DNA from: Coprinus comatus
Taxonomy: Eukaryota > Basidiomycota > Agaricomycetes > Agaricales > Agaricaceae
Direction: 5' to 3'
Length of the DNA stretch: 64,000 bases
Assembly (NCBI GenBank): GCA_034638255.1
Contig: JAWPGT010000011.1
Coordinates: 248,001 to 312,000 of the forward strand
Part shown: positions 1 through 11,991 of the stretch, piece after piece
How positions within the stretch are numbered: the stretch's first letter is position 1
Layout: the number at the start of each line of letters is the position of its first letter
Notes under the pieces: model-generated
Database searches by the model: none
The model's input: only the letters and a program-made list of their open reading frames with translations
What the model was told of the DNA's origin: nothing
Translations under genes and position numbers: made by a program

Positions 1-2683
1 TAGCATCACATCATCATCTTCTTCATCCGGACCTTCTTTCTCCCCCGCTCCAGATAGTACACCAAGCCCGGGATATTTAAGCAACGACTACACAAGTGAT
101 TCCTCTTCCTTCGATAGTTCTAATAATTCCTTCACCTCCCACACTAATGGCGCCATTAACTCCGACCAACCGCCTTTCTTACACAATGCTCACAGCCATG
201 AGCAGCAAGACTATTCTAATGATCCTGCTGCTGAGCTTGCCCACCGCGTACGTCAAACAGCAGGTGTTATGCTCGCAGTACCCATGAATGGTACACATTT
301 CCAGTCTGATCAATTCCACTGTAAGTTCTTGACCTTATCACTATCCCACGAGTATTAATTGCTCTTTTCAGCACACCAACCTCTTCAAGCCAAACTTCCT
401 ATTCCACGTTTACAACGTCCATCACTTACACCTGTAAACTCCGCTAATAGTCCACCCAAATCTAACTCACCATCCACTGCTTCTTCCGTGGCTTCGACAC
501 CACCCCCGTCTACCCCTCCCCCGGGCACACCCGTAACTACAGTATCAAGTGATGGTGCAATTGCCGCATCGATACCGTCCATTCCGATATCTTTAGCCGC
601 TCGACCCAAGACCAGTCATACTACCATCGAAAGACGTTATCGTACCAACCTCAATGCTCGTATCCAATCTCTTCGTATGGCCGTTCCTGCTCTCCGAGTT
701 CTAGAAGACCGCGATTCAGGTTCTTCGAAGAAGATTAAGAAGAACTTGAAAGGTGGTGTCCTGATCAAGTCTGCCTCCGCCAATTCTCCCAATGGTGTTG
801 GCACTGTCATCGCAGTACCCGGAGCACCTACTGCTTCAAATCCATATGGAGAAGTTGACGTAATTGACGAAAGAGGCTATGTCGACGGGGTTAAGGTCGC
901 TCGGAAATGTAGTAAAGCTAATGTCTTGGGCAAAGCAGTTGAGTATATCAGGGTTTTGAAGCGGAGGGAGCTTAGGCTGAGAGCCGAGCAAACTGGGTTG
1001 AAGACCCTTGTTTGTGGCCTTGTTGGTGGTCCTGCATTGCTAAGAGAATGGGAGAGAGAATGGAGGGAGAGGTTCGGTGGAGAAGAGAAGGACGAGGTAG
1101 ATGGCGATGGCGACGTCGAAGATGAAGAAGAGGATGACGAAGAAGAGGATGATGATGATGAGGGTGATACTGGTAGAAAGAGGAAGAGAGTCAAGGCGGA
1201 CAAAGACACGATCGTGCAGACGCTTCCAAAGAAAGAGCCCAAACCTCCTCCACCAGTGACGATTGGCCCAGATGGACAACCTGAGAGGAGAAAGAGAGGG
1301 AGACCAAGGAAGGTACCTTTGCCATCGGTAGCTGCTCCCGTCCCTGTTGCAACACCCGAACAGCAGCACCAACAACAACCACAGCAATACATGCTTGCGG
1401 TCTTCGCCTTGTTTTCGTTCTTCAACTCACCTTTGACTTCGACATCGCAAGCTGCAACCCATGCTCATACTCACAAAGGACACGTCTGGTCACCATCAAG
1501 CGTTCCTCTGGCATATTCACCAGAAATTGTTTCTCAATTTTCCCCGCCTCCCGTTGAGGTTGGGATGACCTGGAGGGACTGGATTCAAATTGTCCATCTG
1601 GCGGTTACGGTCCTATTATTCCTAAGTGTTATTGGCAGATTGACAGGTGGCCTTGGGTTCAACCGTATCAGACATTTCGTCAAGGCGTCTTCTGGTACTA
1701 TTACTAGCAAGGACGCTGAGAAGAAAATGGAAAGAATCACTCTCGGAACCGGTATGTCCTTGCTTTTACCACTGATCAAACGCGATTTAACGGACGCCTG
1801 CCTTTCAGATGAAGTTCCGTCATTTACCACTTCAGTATCGCTTTATCGCTCTCTTTCAAGCAATTCTTCTGTTATTACTCAGTCATTTTTCTTGTTCACG
1901 CTTGCATCCGTATCCTCATCCTCCGTCATGAAGCACGTTTTGAAGATGCGTGCGAGGGCATTGTGGAACAGTGCTATTCCTCATAACAAGAGAGAAAAGG
2001 TTGTCTTGGCTGTCCCCATTGATGACGCATATATCTTGGTTTCTTCCCTGTCCTCAAAAGATAATTTACTTGACGATCTTGCCGCATATATGGTCAATCT
2101 GAAGCTTGGATCCGCATTGGAAAAGATGTTTGTTAATGCAATCAGCGGCGGTAGCACTGAGAAGGAAAGCAAGGAAATTGACACCGTAATTGAGGCGGCA
2201 AAGGAGCTTGGAGGGGACATTTCGTCCCTCGCCAAGAGCGTTGATGCTGTCAGAAAGTCCAAGGGTTTGGATACACCTCTGCTCAGCGAGAGCGACAGTG
2301 ACGAGGGGTGGGATAGCAGTTCCTCTACCGAATTATCACGGTCTGTGACTTCGTTTGACGATCTGGATGATGAAGAACAGATGGAAAATACTCCCGGGAC
2401 ATTGTTGAAAGCTTTGGTACTATATCGCTCGCTGTTTGGTTCTCCCAGTCTATCAACAGCCATCGAAAAGAAGAAAGGAGTGGATATCTCAGTCCAGATC
2501 ATACCGCCAACACCCACAGTTGCGAGTGCTAGCCTGAAAGCTGAGGATGCGGAGAAGAGGATGTATGAACTACGGAAACTTCTTGGTAGTCGGGTGTTTG
2601 AAAGTGAAGAAGTAGAAGAGGCGAGGGACCAACTTGTGGACTTGATAGTTGAAGCAGAGAGAAAATTGGTTCTCCGAGTGTGA
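1..2683 (+). CDS. SREBP/Sre1-type bHLH transcription factor, membrane-anchored (5' end outside window)
   Basis: Sterol/oxygen-responsive transcription factor of the SREBP family, expected to sit in the ER membrane and release an N-terminal bHLH domain. Exons: open from base 1 to 320, intron 321–371 (GTAAGT…CAG), then 372 to the stop at 2683. A second in-frame intron 1752–1808 is likely. The basic region (about nt 608–680) carries ERRYRTNLN with the SREBP-specific tyrosine. The bHLH loop is long, as in other fungal members, and helix 2 (SKANVLGKAVEYIRVLKRR) ends near nt 970. Then follow a long acidic run (nt 1090–1170), an AT-hook-like RKRGRPRK (about nt 1290), hydrophobic segments near nt 1390–1430 and 1588–1650 that fit a membrane hairpin, and a C-terminal region resembling the fungal SREBP tail (DUF2014). 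No ATG can be assigned because the reading frame is open to the left edge. The next gene, an oxysterol-binding protein, lies 364 bp downstream on the same strand. Confidence 0.88.
1752..1808 (+). other. Probable 57-bp in-frame intron inside the SREBP gene
   Basis: The segment starts GTATGT, ends TTTCAG and holds a CTGAT branch-like site. At 57 bp it has the size of the other introns here. Its length is a multiple of three and it lacks an in-frame stop, so splicing or retention both leave the frame open. Retention would add 19 residues, partly hydrophobic, just after the transmembrane region. Inference from splice-site consensus only. Confidence 0.6.
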
Positions 2684-3047
2684 TTAAATATTATTTTTGG
2701 GTATCTTATTCCTGTATGCAATTATGTAATACCTCTTGCTGTACAAGCTGTGTTGTTAATTTATTATTTTATGACGTCAATATAGTTCCGTCTGAAGTAA
2801 TAAGCTGTGCGGTATCTATGGTTGTTTGTGCAATTTCTCTGATAATCAGCTGAAAAAATATTGAAGCTGAACGTGGCTGTACGGAAGCAGACGGCGGCCC
2901 GAGGAGACGAGAGCAGGAGAGGAGAATAAAAAGGGAACGTGTGGGGTTGATATCAAATACTTATTAACTGGAATCAGCTCACGTGCCCATTGACTACTCT
3001 CTCGCTTTCAACTCACGAACTAGAATAAAGCCCTTCACAGAAGTTCA
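2684..3047 (+). promoter_or_regulatory. Intergenic/promoter region between SREBP and OSBP genes, with CRE-like and E-box/SRE-like sites
   Basis: A perfect TGACGTCA palindrome lies at 2772–2779. A CACGTG E-box at 2980–2985 overlaps ATCAGCTCAC at 2973–2982, which matches the SREBP sterol regulatory element ATCACCCCAC at 8 of 10 positions. The E-box ends 62 bp before the ATG of the oxysterol-binding gene, so it could be promoter or 5' UTR. Binding is inferred, not shown. Confidence 0.4.
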
Positions 3048-5057
3048 ATGGCAACAAACGATAATGACAATCAACCACATGAAATAGTTGTTGAAGACGC
3101 CCCAGCTATTTCTGTACAAGACAGCGGCGATACTGGCGAAGGTGGCAAACTCAAGATGATTGTACAGTTAGTCAAGAAGTGTCTGGGCGTAAAGGATATT
3201 GCTACTATGTACGTCGACCATAGTTTTGTACAATGTCACCTTTAACATAATCCTATAGGAGACTGTCGTTACCCGCGTCACTGCTGGAACCGGTTCCAAA
3301 CTTGGAGTACTGGCAATACCTTGACAGACCAGACATCTTTGCTGCGTGAGTTGTCACAGCTTTGGTGGGTCAAACCATATAGGCTGACATTGAGGGACAG
3401 GATTAACGACTCGGACGATCCTTTCCAAAGGATTCTAGCTGTTGTTCGATTCACATTCACCAAAGACCTCAAGTTCGTGGTATGTTACCCTTCCATCCCA
3501 TCAGACATGGAAATTACACGTGAAAGTGCTCAATCAATTATCTTTGGCCTTTGCTATTTCACTCTAGCACGGCAAAGTATGCAAACCATATAACTCAGTT
3601 CTAGGCGAACATTTCCGAGCACATTGGGATGTTCCACCTGTGATGTATCATCCTGAGGACCCTTCCCACCCTCCAATTCCATTGATTCACACCACTATAT
3701 CCCCTGAATCAGCTATCTCATCCACTTCAAAGAAGAATTCCGAAGAGAGTAGTTTGGAGAGCGGAAGGAGTTCTAAGAGTACCAGAAGCGGATGGTTCTC
3801 AAGGGCAAATTCATCAACGGCTGCTACTTCTCTTCAAAGCTCTCCTCAAGCTACTGGGTCAAATATCGCCGCTCAAATGTCCTCTCTCAACCTTTCAAAT
3901 TCCCAATCCGGAACCGAGAAACTAAGGGTGATATATATCACCGAACAAGTATCTCATCATCCTCCTGTATCAGCATATTACGCCGCATGCCCTAAGAGAC
4001 ATCTACAGATGTCCGGTATCGATCAGATTTCGGCAAAGGTGGCTGGAACGACCATTAAAGTTTCTCCTGGACAGTATAATCGAGGAATTTACGTCAAGAT
4101 TACTGGTGGACATGGAGAAGGGGAGAATTATAATATTACGCATCCAATTGCGTCTGTTAATGGTATTCTAAGGGGCACATTTTACGCTACAGTCAGTGAG
4201 TCGACAATGATTACTTGTACTGGGGGGAAAGGAGCGACAAAGTTCAGAGCGATCTTGGAATACAAGGAAGAGGTAGGCATTATCTATTTATAGAACCCGA
4301 CTCTGATACGTACTAACTAACATGGGTGTGTTTGATTCACATTTTAGTCCTGGCTAGGAAAAGCGCACTTCCTAGTCGAAGGTGTAATTCATACAGTATT
4401 CGAAGGCGAGACTGGTTATGAAGAATGGACTAAAGTTAAACATGTGCCACAAAACCGAGTTGTAGCTGTCTTTGATGGTACTTGGCGTGGACGTATTCGT
4501 TGGAAGCGAGTTGGTACGGGATCTTATAGGATTTCATCCACTGCTTCTTCACCTTCACCGTCTCATGAACATCTACCGAAACCTTCAATTCCACCACACG
4601 CAGCGTCTAAAGCTTCGTTAGTCCATCCTGACGATGATATGGAATATAAAACGTTGATCGATCTGTCTACTATCAATGTCGTACCGAAGAGTGTAAGACC
4701 GGTTGAGAAGCAGGAAGGAAATGAAAGTAGGAAGTTGTGGGAGAAGGTGACGAATCATTTGGAGAATAAGGAATATAATGAGGCTACGAAGGAGAAAGTA
4801 GGGATTGAACAAAAACAGAGGGACGATGCTGCTGATAGAAAGAAGAAGGGTATTGAGTAAGTATCGCATATGCTTTTTTTTGATTCCGTTATTGATTTGA
4901 TTACTTCTATAGGTTTGTTCCTAGATACTTTGAGAAAGATCTATCAAAGGGCTATGCAAATCTTACCAAAGACGGGTGGGAAGCAGTGAAAGCAGAGTTG
5001 GAAGAGGACTCCAGTTTCTGCGTGGAAGGTTCTGAGAACGCCAAGTTGAGTTCTTAG
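3048..5057 (+). CDS. Oxysterol-binding protein (Kes1/Osh4-like)
   Basis: Lipid-transfer protein of the OSBP-related family, expected to exchange sterol and PI4P at membrane contacts. Spliced model: 3048–3208, 3259–3345, 3401–3479, 3568–4272, 4348–4856 and 4913–5057, all GT–AG and in phase, giving 561 aa. The family signature EQVSHHPPVSAYY is at about nt 3943–3981. The N-terminal part reads like the Kes1 lid and core (LPASLLEPVPNLEYWQYLDR, then CKPYNSVLGEHFRAHW). The C-terminus FVPRYFEKDLSKGY matches the family end. No PH or ankyrin domain is present, so it is the short Kes1 type. A Ser-rich insertion (nt 3720–3920) sits between the GEHFRAHW and EQVSHHPP blocks. The gene follows the SREBP gene in the same orientation. 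Family assignment is firm; the exact Osh number is not. Confidence 0.92.
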
Positions 5058-5362
5058 ACGGTACATCATATTGATACACCCATTTTAGACAAATGACAGG
5101 CTGTTACCTAGTCTAAATGAGTATTGTTCGCTCTGTTTTTATATACCACCAGTCGTTTAGGATATGCTTTCTCAATTCATTTTCGTGTGTTATAGTACCT
5201 ATTAATGTATCCCCAAGGGCTACAAATCTACTTGAAATCTAATACCCTACATTGTCCCTGCATGTCAAGAGAAGCCTGTCGGCTGTTAAGCCTTTGCACG
5301 TGGTTTGCTCCGATGCAGGGGTCAATTCTTATCTCCCTCAATCAAGGTCGATTCATCTAAGT

Positions 5363-7042
5363 ATGTCTGCTTCATTATCGTCTCTACCCCCTGAGCTCTT
5401 TGAGAAGATCATAAGGAACCTTAACTACCGGAGCATTATTGCTGTGCGACTGGTGAGCCTTTTTGTCCTAAATTACATCCACACTGAAACCAACACCCGA
5501 TCAGACATGCAAACAATTCCAAGAAGCTACGGAATCGCGACACCTATGGAAACATCTGATCGATCAACTTAAGAGAGGACCTGAGGTATTCGGTTTAGAG
5601 GCACCATTGAATCAATACCCTCTCAAAGAATTGGAAAAATGGGTGGCTCTCCGGTATACTGTCAGCGAGTCATGGACGAAGTCGTCACCCACTATCTCCT
5701 CTCGGGAATTACCTGGCGTAAGGGAATATGGTAGGGGATCACCGTCCGCACGATTAGTTCTCGGCGGAAGGTTGTGTCTATATACCAGGAAGAGTGTGGG
5801 GAATAATATATGGATGGTGGATCTAGACTCGACGAATTCAGAACCGATCATTCTTTGCACTGCACCTTCGATCGCGACGATTTCCGGGAGAAAGACGTTG
5901 ACACCAGCGGAATGGACCCATTGGGTTGACAAATCTCAGGACTATTTATCTGTATATGTTGCGATTGCTTATACCACTGGGGAACCAAGTAAAACGAGGG
6001 GCTAACCTATCGTTCTTACACATCACACTGACTGCTATTCTATAGATGGAACTCCGACATATCATTGGTCTTTATATCAAATCAAGGCAACGGGAAACCC
6101 TACAAACATATCCTTTTCGACTGAACTCCTTTGGGAAAAGACGACCCCACGACACGGGTTCCTTCGCCAAATGATACTTACGGAAAAATACTGGCTACGC
6201 ATTATGTATAATGATCAACCTGGATCTCAACTTTATTTACACCCTCGCATTAATGGAGTTTATTCACAAGATGCAATACACGCCACCATAAGAACTAAAC
6301 AAGCTGTACGTACGTTCTTACTTCTAATATGTACCTGGACAAATTGCTGACGTAGAACCATTATCCCTAGTATCCCTTAACGGGCTTACCAGGAAATCGT
6401 ATTTTGATCACTACAGATTTTGGACATGCTATCTATGACCTCTCTCAACTGGTTTCTTCCCCACTTTCCACAACTTCAACATCTTCCTCTGTACCATTAT
6501 TGCTCCCTTCCCCTATCGCAAGAGATCTGATCCACTACAATGATCCGAGTATAGAGCCACATTCATCTTTCCCTCAGTTTGGTCCAACTTCAACTCGAAT
6601 CGTCATAATGGATCCGGAATGTCTTTTCGGATTAGAAATACCCCATGATCCCACAAAACCAATACGATCTGTGGATTTTTACTTCTGGAATATGGAGTCC
6701 GAATCTGCACCTTATTGGGTTGGTATAGGCGTTTCAAAATCTTTATGTGTTATAGACGACAAATTGACTACAATTTCTCATGATTGGGGTTTTGGCGATG
6801 GTGATGATGATCAAACTGTTGACGTTGACGTTAAAACTCATCCAAATGTCGATGTTGTACAGTGGGAAGAGTGGTGGAATTCTACTGGAAGATATGCGGA
6901 AGATATTGGACGGATTGCTTTTACTTCATTCAGGGATTCAAATCCACATATTGTTGATCTACACTATAATTTGGATCCGGTAACTTCAAAAGTGGACTCA
7001 CTCGTACAGCAAGTTTCTGCGATAAACATCGTGGATAAATAG
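5363..7042 (+). CDS. F-box protein (intact member of a local family)
   Basis: Likely substrate adaptor of an SCF ubiquitin ligase. Exons 5363–5452, 5505–5988, 6046–6305 and 6371–7042 join in frame to 501 aa. The F-box is at residues 5–45 (LSSLPPELFEKIIRNLNYRSIIAVRL, then TCKQFQEATESRHLWKHLI). The rest has no catalytic motif but shows repeated beta-type segments, including a block ending IWMVDLDS, that align with the decayed paralogs at 9200–10830 and 14070–15620. The ATG at 5363 was chosen because it directly precedes the F-box; the frame is open upstream only from a TTG. The last intron must use the acceptor at 6370, since the earlier AG at 6355 would bring in a TAG. Confidence 0.82.
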
Positions 7043-9117
7043 AGTAATGGTAGTCATATTTTTGCTACGTCTGCGGATAGTAGTAGTAATAGTTTAGTAC
7101 GAGACAACAAATGCAATAATCAGTTTCGTTGTATGAGACCATTGTCATAATTTTGGCACATGCACCTTGTATATAGTATCTCTTCGTTTATCATTAGTTT
7201 CGAAATGATCACTTCTCTGGTCAACTGGTTTAACCATTCTCCGGTTGGCTCAGAAAGTTGTTTTCATTTCCCAAACGACTTTCCATGGCAGTGTCTTAAT
7301 CTGACGTATTGTTATACATTGTGCAGTCACTGTTGTCAAAGTCACCGATTCATCGCATTGCTAATACCCTATTACTAGTATTCGTGTTCTTTAGCTTCCT
7401 GAGGACGAGAATGAAATGAAAGGATTTCACTAAACAACAAATGAGCATAATTTTCTTCATAAGTATCCCAATCTTGCCAATTCTTCTAGTACGGAAGAAT
7501 ATCCAAAGCTCTGAATCCTCAACACACACCAGACGATACGTTGCGTTACGAATGGATAACTAATGAACGAATTTGAAGTAGCCACTGAAAGAAGTTTTGA
7601 GGTCGAGTCGTACCAGAAGTCACGGTTCGGGTTCAATACTCAATAGAACTTCCCAAGAGTTACTTAACAATAATCATCATGCTGAATAGTCAACTCATCG
7701 CATGCCGCCACTTGTGAGGCGTGTTTATTAAAAACCACTGTTCAATTTTCAAGGTCTGATGCACAGACAAATATTTCCAAGGCAAGAATTTTCGTGTATA
7801 TAATTCTAATAACCAAGGAGGTATAATACGAGAACATCTGATCAACTAACATAATAGTACATACAGGGGTACGGAGACTGGTAACTACTGTCCAGAGAGG
7901 CATAATAGAGAGTCGATATGGTGACTGGGCGGAGATAATACTAAGAGTACGACCTCAGGCTCCAATCAATCAATATTATACATACAGGTTACAGACGGAG
8001 AATATTGTCCAAGACTGAGTGGAAATAAAACAAGCGAGAATGATAACCTCGAACTAATTCGTCGACTAGCTCAAAGCCTTACTAAATGCTCGGAATCTTA
8101 ATCGATATCTTCAAAGTTTAATCTTGTATGGGGCTCTACTTCCACAAAGAGTTGTTTTGTTCCTTCAAGAACCTTCCGGAGAGGATCATCTGTCTAGTAC
8201 GGGCGTGAAACGAGTCGACATTAGTAAGAACATGTAAAGAACTTGAACGATCTGATGTACCCATATCTTCAAAAGCATCAGGAGAACGTCTGCTGTCTTA
8301 TCCAACCGCGTGTTACCCAGAATGTGTGTGTGGTGCACTTCACCAGTTTCGGTATCCACAATTCCAAAGGTCCACAGCTTGCCATCTGATATAATATTTC
8401 ATCAATGGTTGTGTAAGCCATAGGAACTACTGTAGTAAACGGTATGAACAGAATAACCTTGTCATGATGTTACAGTTCAATAGTATTAGAATACTTACAC
8501 AACACAACAAGATGCTAACATCGGATACAGAGAACTGTTCAACTCCACTTTCTTGTAATTAACGCCTACTTTGAACTGAGTGACTACAGATGGGTGATGG
8601 ATGAATGAACAAACCGTTGACAGGTTTTCTTGTACCAAAGAGTGTCAAGATATGGTTGGAAGTATTAGATTCTGGAGATGATGATGTTACGAGGTTAAGA
8701 TATATTGACGTTGGTGAAGACATTATTATCTGCTACTACGTCATGTGACGTAATGTCCAACAGGAAGTCCTCCGGGTGCGTCATGAAATGTTCGAGATTC
8801 GGACCACCCATATCGCCTTGAGCGGGACAGTTACCTAACACCGCTAATGGATCTTCAAGCCCATCCAAGAGCTTCAGCAGGAAGCACGTTGAGGTCTGGC
8901 AAATCCGGTAGATTGACTGTGGGTGACTGTGGGGGGGGAGCGATTTGCCATGATCGACTAGTGAATGCTTCGATGCAGAGCTCTCATATTTATAGAACTG
9001 AAATTTGGGTCTGAAAGAATAACCGGCGATAGGTTGTTTTGTATTTAGAATGATGTGCTGAGAGGACAAGAATAAAATACAAGCTTATTGCAGGGCTAAG
9101 CTTATACGTAAGTACTT
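7043..9117. other. 2-kb region without a recognisable gene
   Basis: No open frame here looks like a spliced gene. The only longer frame, 8695–9069 (−), overlaps the dispersed repeat at 8668–8762 and has no family resemblance I know. The sequence is AT-rich and probably holds decayed mobile DNA. Confidence 0.5.
8668..8762 (+). repeat. Dispersed LTR-like repeat, copy 1
   Basis: About 95 bp running from GGAGATGATGATG through GAGGTTAAG…TATATTG and GTGAAGACATTAT to ACGTCATGTGACGTAATGTCCAACA. It matches the copy at 52010–52104 in the same orientation and that at 41939–42012 in reverse. Read on the minus strand it begins TGTTGGACATTACGTCACATGACGTAG, a 5'-TG start typical of long terminal repeats. 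Confidence 0.6.
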
Positions 9118-10830
9118 TCGTTCATGATTCCCACGTGCTGATATGTTCGGTTAGATGACACACTCTTTTGTTCAACACCTGTTCGTCGACTATCCATGAA
9201 TGGCACAAAGGCTCACAGCCTGGGTCCTCTCGCATGTCAAGGGGCTGTTTGACTTGCATTGGCCTTCCAGTGACACACCCCAAACACGTTCCAATGATGC
9301 CACCACTAGAGCATTGACAGAATTACCCATATCACACCTACACGTACTACCTCACGAGTTGTACGGTGAAATTCTCAAGTACTTTGCATAAAGGGACCTT
9401 CTGAACGCTAGTCTGGTATGTTGTAAAGTCATATGTGATGATGGAACATAAACATTGGATAGATATATCGAGCATGGTATCAAGCCACACGATCAAGGCA
9501 ACTTTGGCTGAGTTTCGTGAAACACTTGGAATCAACACCCGGAGCTGGAAGAATGGAGGAACCTGTTGAAGACTATACCACTGCCGAGCTCCGGCAATGG
9601 GTATTGACAAGGCTTCGGGCCCAAGAGCACTGGAATGACAAAGACGTGCCGCCAACTTCTTTTAAACAACACGAAATAAAGTTTCCAAAACCAACAGGTA
9701 TCAAGTTGTTACCGGGCGGGAGATGGCTGCTTGTTAGCAATGCTGAAGGAATGCTACATTGTTTTGACCTGGATTCCCGCGAATGTCGTTTGTTCATTAA
9801 CCTGGGGAATGATGGACACACTTCCCGCATTTTGAGAAAATTCAGTTATTGGATTAATCCATCTAAACGGAAACTCGGTAAGAGTGGGAATGTGGTACTC
9901 TGCAACACCAGGTACGCGTATCTGCAAATAATGGACAATTTATATACTTACTGGCATATCCAAATGTGCATAGGAGGGCCCCTTGCCTGTATCTATGAAT
10001 TAAATTTAATGGGTCATGGGAACAATTCATTTTTGGAGGCAACATTCTTGACCGTTGTGCCACAACATGAACATCATTGGCCAGAAGCTCTTGCATTAAC
10101 CGATAAATATATTGTTGAAAGCCGTCGTTTAGAGAATAGTATTCTATTATTATCCATGCTTCAGTGTGTGGATGACGGCTTAAATGCTGTTATGGAAGGC
10201 AACTATACTGAAATGCAACTTCCACCTAACCTAGCCGCTGCAAGTGTCATTTCCTCTCATTGAACCTTTCTTGACATGTATATCCCCTTCTAGTTTCAAC
10301 TCTACATCACACCTGCCGAGCAGATTATCGTGATTGGGAATGGGCGTGTGTTCATCTCTGCAGTATACGCCAACTCAAATCAGACAACAGCAGCAAAAGA
10401 TCCGCTCTGTCACCCCTTCATACCATCCAATACAATTCTGCGACTCTCTGTTGTACTCCTATTTTTTTTTTTCAAAACTACGTAGAACTCGTTTTTGGTC
10501 ACCAAGATGTGGTCAATGTTGTTTGAATTTCTCCCGAGGACAGCGATCCGATGACTATAATTAAACTTGGTGAACAGAATTTGTATGATGGACGTGTTCC
10601 CCTCGTGGTCACCTCAGCAGCAGCAATAATTCTATGTGATGGCCAGACCATGGAACTTGCCACGTATTCATGGGACGTATTGCTGGAGTCTCAATTCTCT
10701 TCCAGATGTATATCAGCACCCAAGCCTAACATTCTTCGTAGGTTCATGACCCTTGGTGTGGGGGACTGCCGCGGATTGTTCTGGTTGCACGTTCAGCAGG
10801 TCATTGTATAATTTTGGATATGGTGTATTG
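9118..10830 (+). pseudogene. Decayed F-box gene, copy 1
   Basis: Homologous to the intact F-box gene at 5363 and to the copy at 13976–15620, including the upstream stretch from about 9118. The ATG at 9200 opens a frame with an F-box-like LHVLPHELYGEILKYFA, but a TAA at 9388–9390 replaces the TGG seen in copy 2. Past an intron-like stretch, EHKHWIDISSMVSSHTIKATLAEFRETLG continues the family. The frame then shifts near 9530 into a long open stretch, 9517–10263, with TTAELRQWVLTRLRAQEHW and LLPGGRWLLVSNAEGMLHCFDLDS. Scraps of the C-terminal part follow to about 10830. One nonsense change plus a frame break argue for a pseudogene, though extra introns cannot be excluded. Confidence 0.7.
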
Positions 10831-11400
10831 ATTATTTGGATGTATTGATGGAATGTTATGTTCCAATGATATTCCAGTACTTGAAAGATAGAATAAAATG
10901 TATTGAAATGTACCCAATATATATCTACTTCATGTACGCAGGGTCCATCATAATGAAGGTATTCTTCTGATACAGACTTGGGGTTGGGATATAATTTCAT
11001 CAGATGCAGCCGCCAGAAACATTCCGTAGGTCATTGCGGGGACTACGTATTCCAATTCCAACTTAACTGTGGGGTACATAGCATGCTCTTAAGCATACGC
11101 GTGCAACCTTGGAAGCATTCAGACTCCTTCCCAGTACTCACGTGCCCGTTTTCGGAAGGGAGACAAAAAAGACAAAGGGCTCCCACTATGAGCACTGTAG
11201 CGAGGGTCCGAGGGACTGGCAGATTGTCATAAATAGCTTTGCGTTGAACTAGTAGATTCTAGCACCCCAAAAGATTCCATCACTCAGTACTCAGTTCCAG
11301 TTGCTTCCCCAAACTAAAAAAAAAAAAAAGGGAACACAACGGCGATACATGACTTATTTTGAGTGTCATGAGTATTGTGCATCAAGGTAGGCATTATTTG
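10831..11400. other. Gap between F-box copy 1 and the DUF6534 upstream region
   Basis: There is no convincing coding sequence. The stretch contains AT-rich DNA, a 13-base A run near 11317 and weak remains of the F-box copy around 10978–11060. Confidence 0.4.
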
Positions 11401-11559
11401 TGGCGAGGGAATGATAGTCCATATAATAGGACTAGCCGTTTATGATTCCAAGTAACATATATTATGTATTCTGGATGCATAGTGCAATTATAAGAAAACG
11501 CATCTGCAGCTGGCAAACTGGCTTTGCCAGAAGCTTCACCTCCCACATCGGAGTGATCA

Positions 11560-11990
11560 AATCTTGATATACCAATATTGTCGTTGTTCGCCGAACGCCT
11601 GTGGTTTCCGATTTCGAAGTTGATGTACTAACAACGTCTTTACCCTTGTTCATTGGACTACACAATTAAGGGTTTCTTACAGTATGGTTTCACTTTCCAA
11701 CTTCGAAGCTGATTAAGTGTTAATGTAGACAGTATACCAACAATATCCTTGTCCAGTGACCAGTAAGTACTTAAGTAGTTCCCGGTGATCAAATATTATA
11801 CCAAAATATCCCTAACAATATCAATCATTCACTACCGGCGGCAAATTCACCTATAGCTTCCAACTTCGAAGTTGACCAAATGCTGATGTACAATATGATG
11901 ATATATCCTGGTCTCCTTTGGGCTCCTCCTCCGACATTATAATAACTGATGGTCTCCCTCTCTTTTAACTCTCCATCTGCTTCTTCATAA
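11560..11990 (+). promoter_or_regulatory. Imperfect tandem repeats upstream of DUF6534 gene A
   Basis: Two motifs recur here and upstream of gene B. The first is a TTCGAAG-centred element followed by TGA…ATGTA, near 11606, 11698 and 11858. The second is TACCAA followed by an AATATC-like core, near 11570, 11734 and 11799. The upstream region of gene B (43530–44120) carries the TACCAA type near 43757, 43974 and 44032 and a variant of the first near 43885. These may be regulatory or simply inherited in the duplication. Confidence 0.4.
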
Positions 11991-11991
11991 C

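Noticed and set aside
877..1425. Long minus-strand frame rich in Ser and Cys opposite the SREBP acidic region
   Set aside because: Shadow of the GAA/GAT-rich coding strand; the plus-strand frame has the bHLH domain.
8695..9069. 124-residue minus-strand frame
   Set aside because: Part of it is the dispersed repeat itself and the rest has no family likeness or intron structure.
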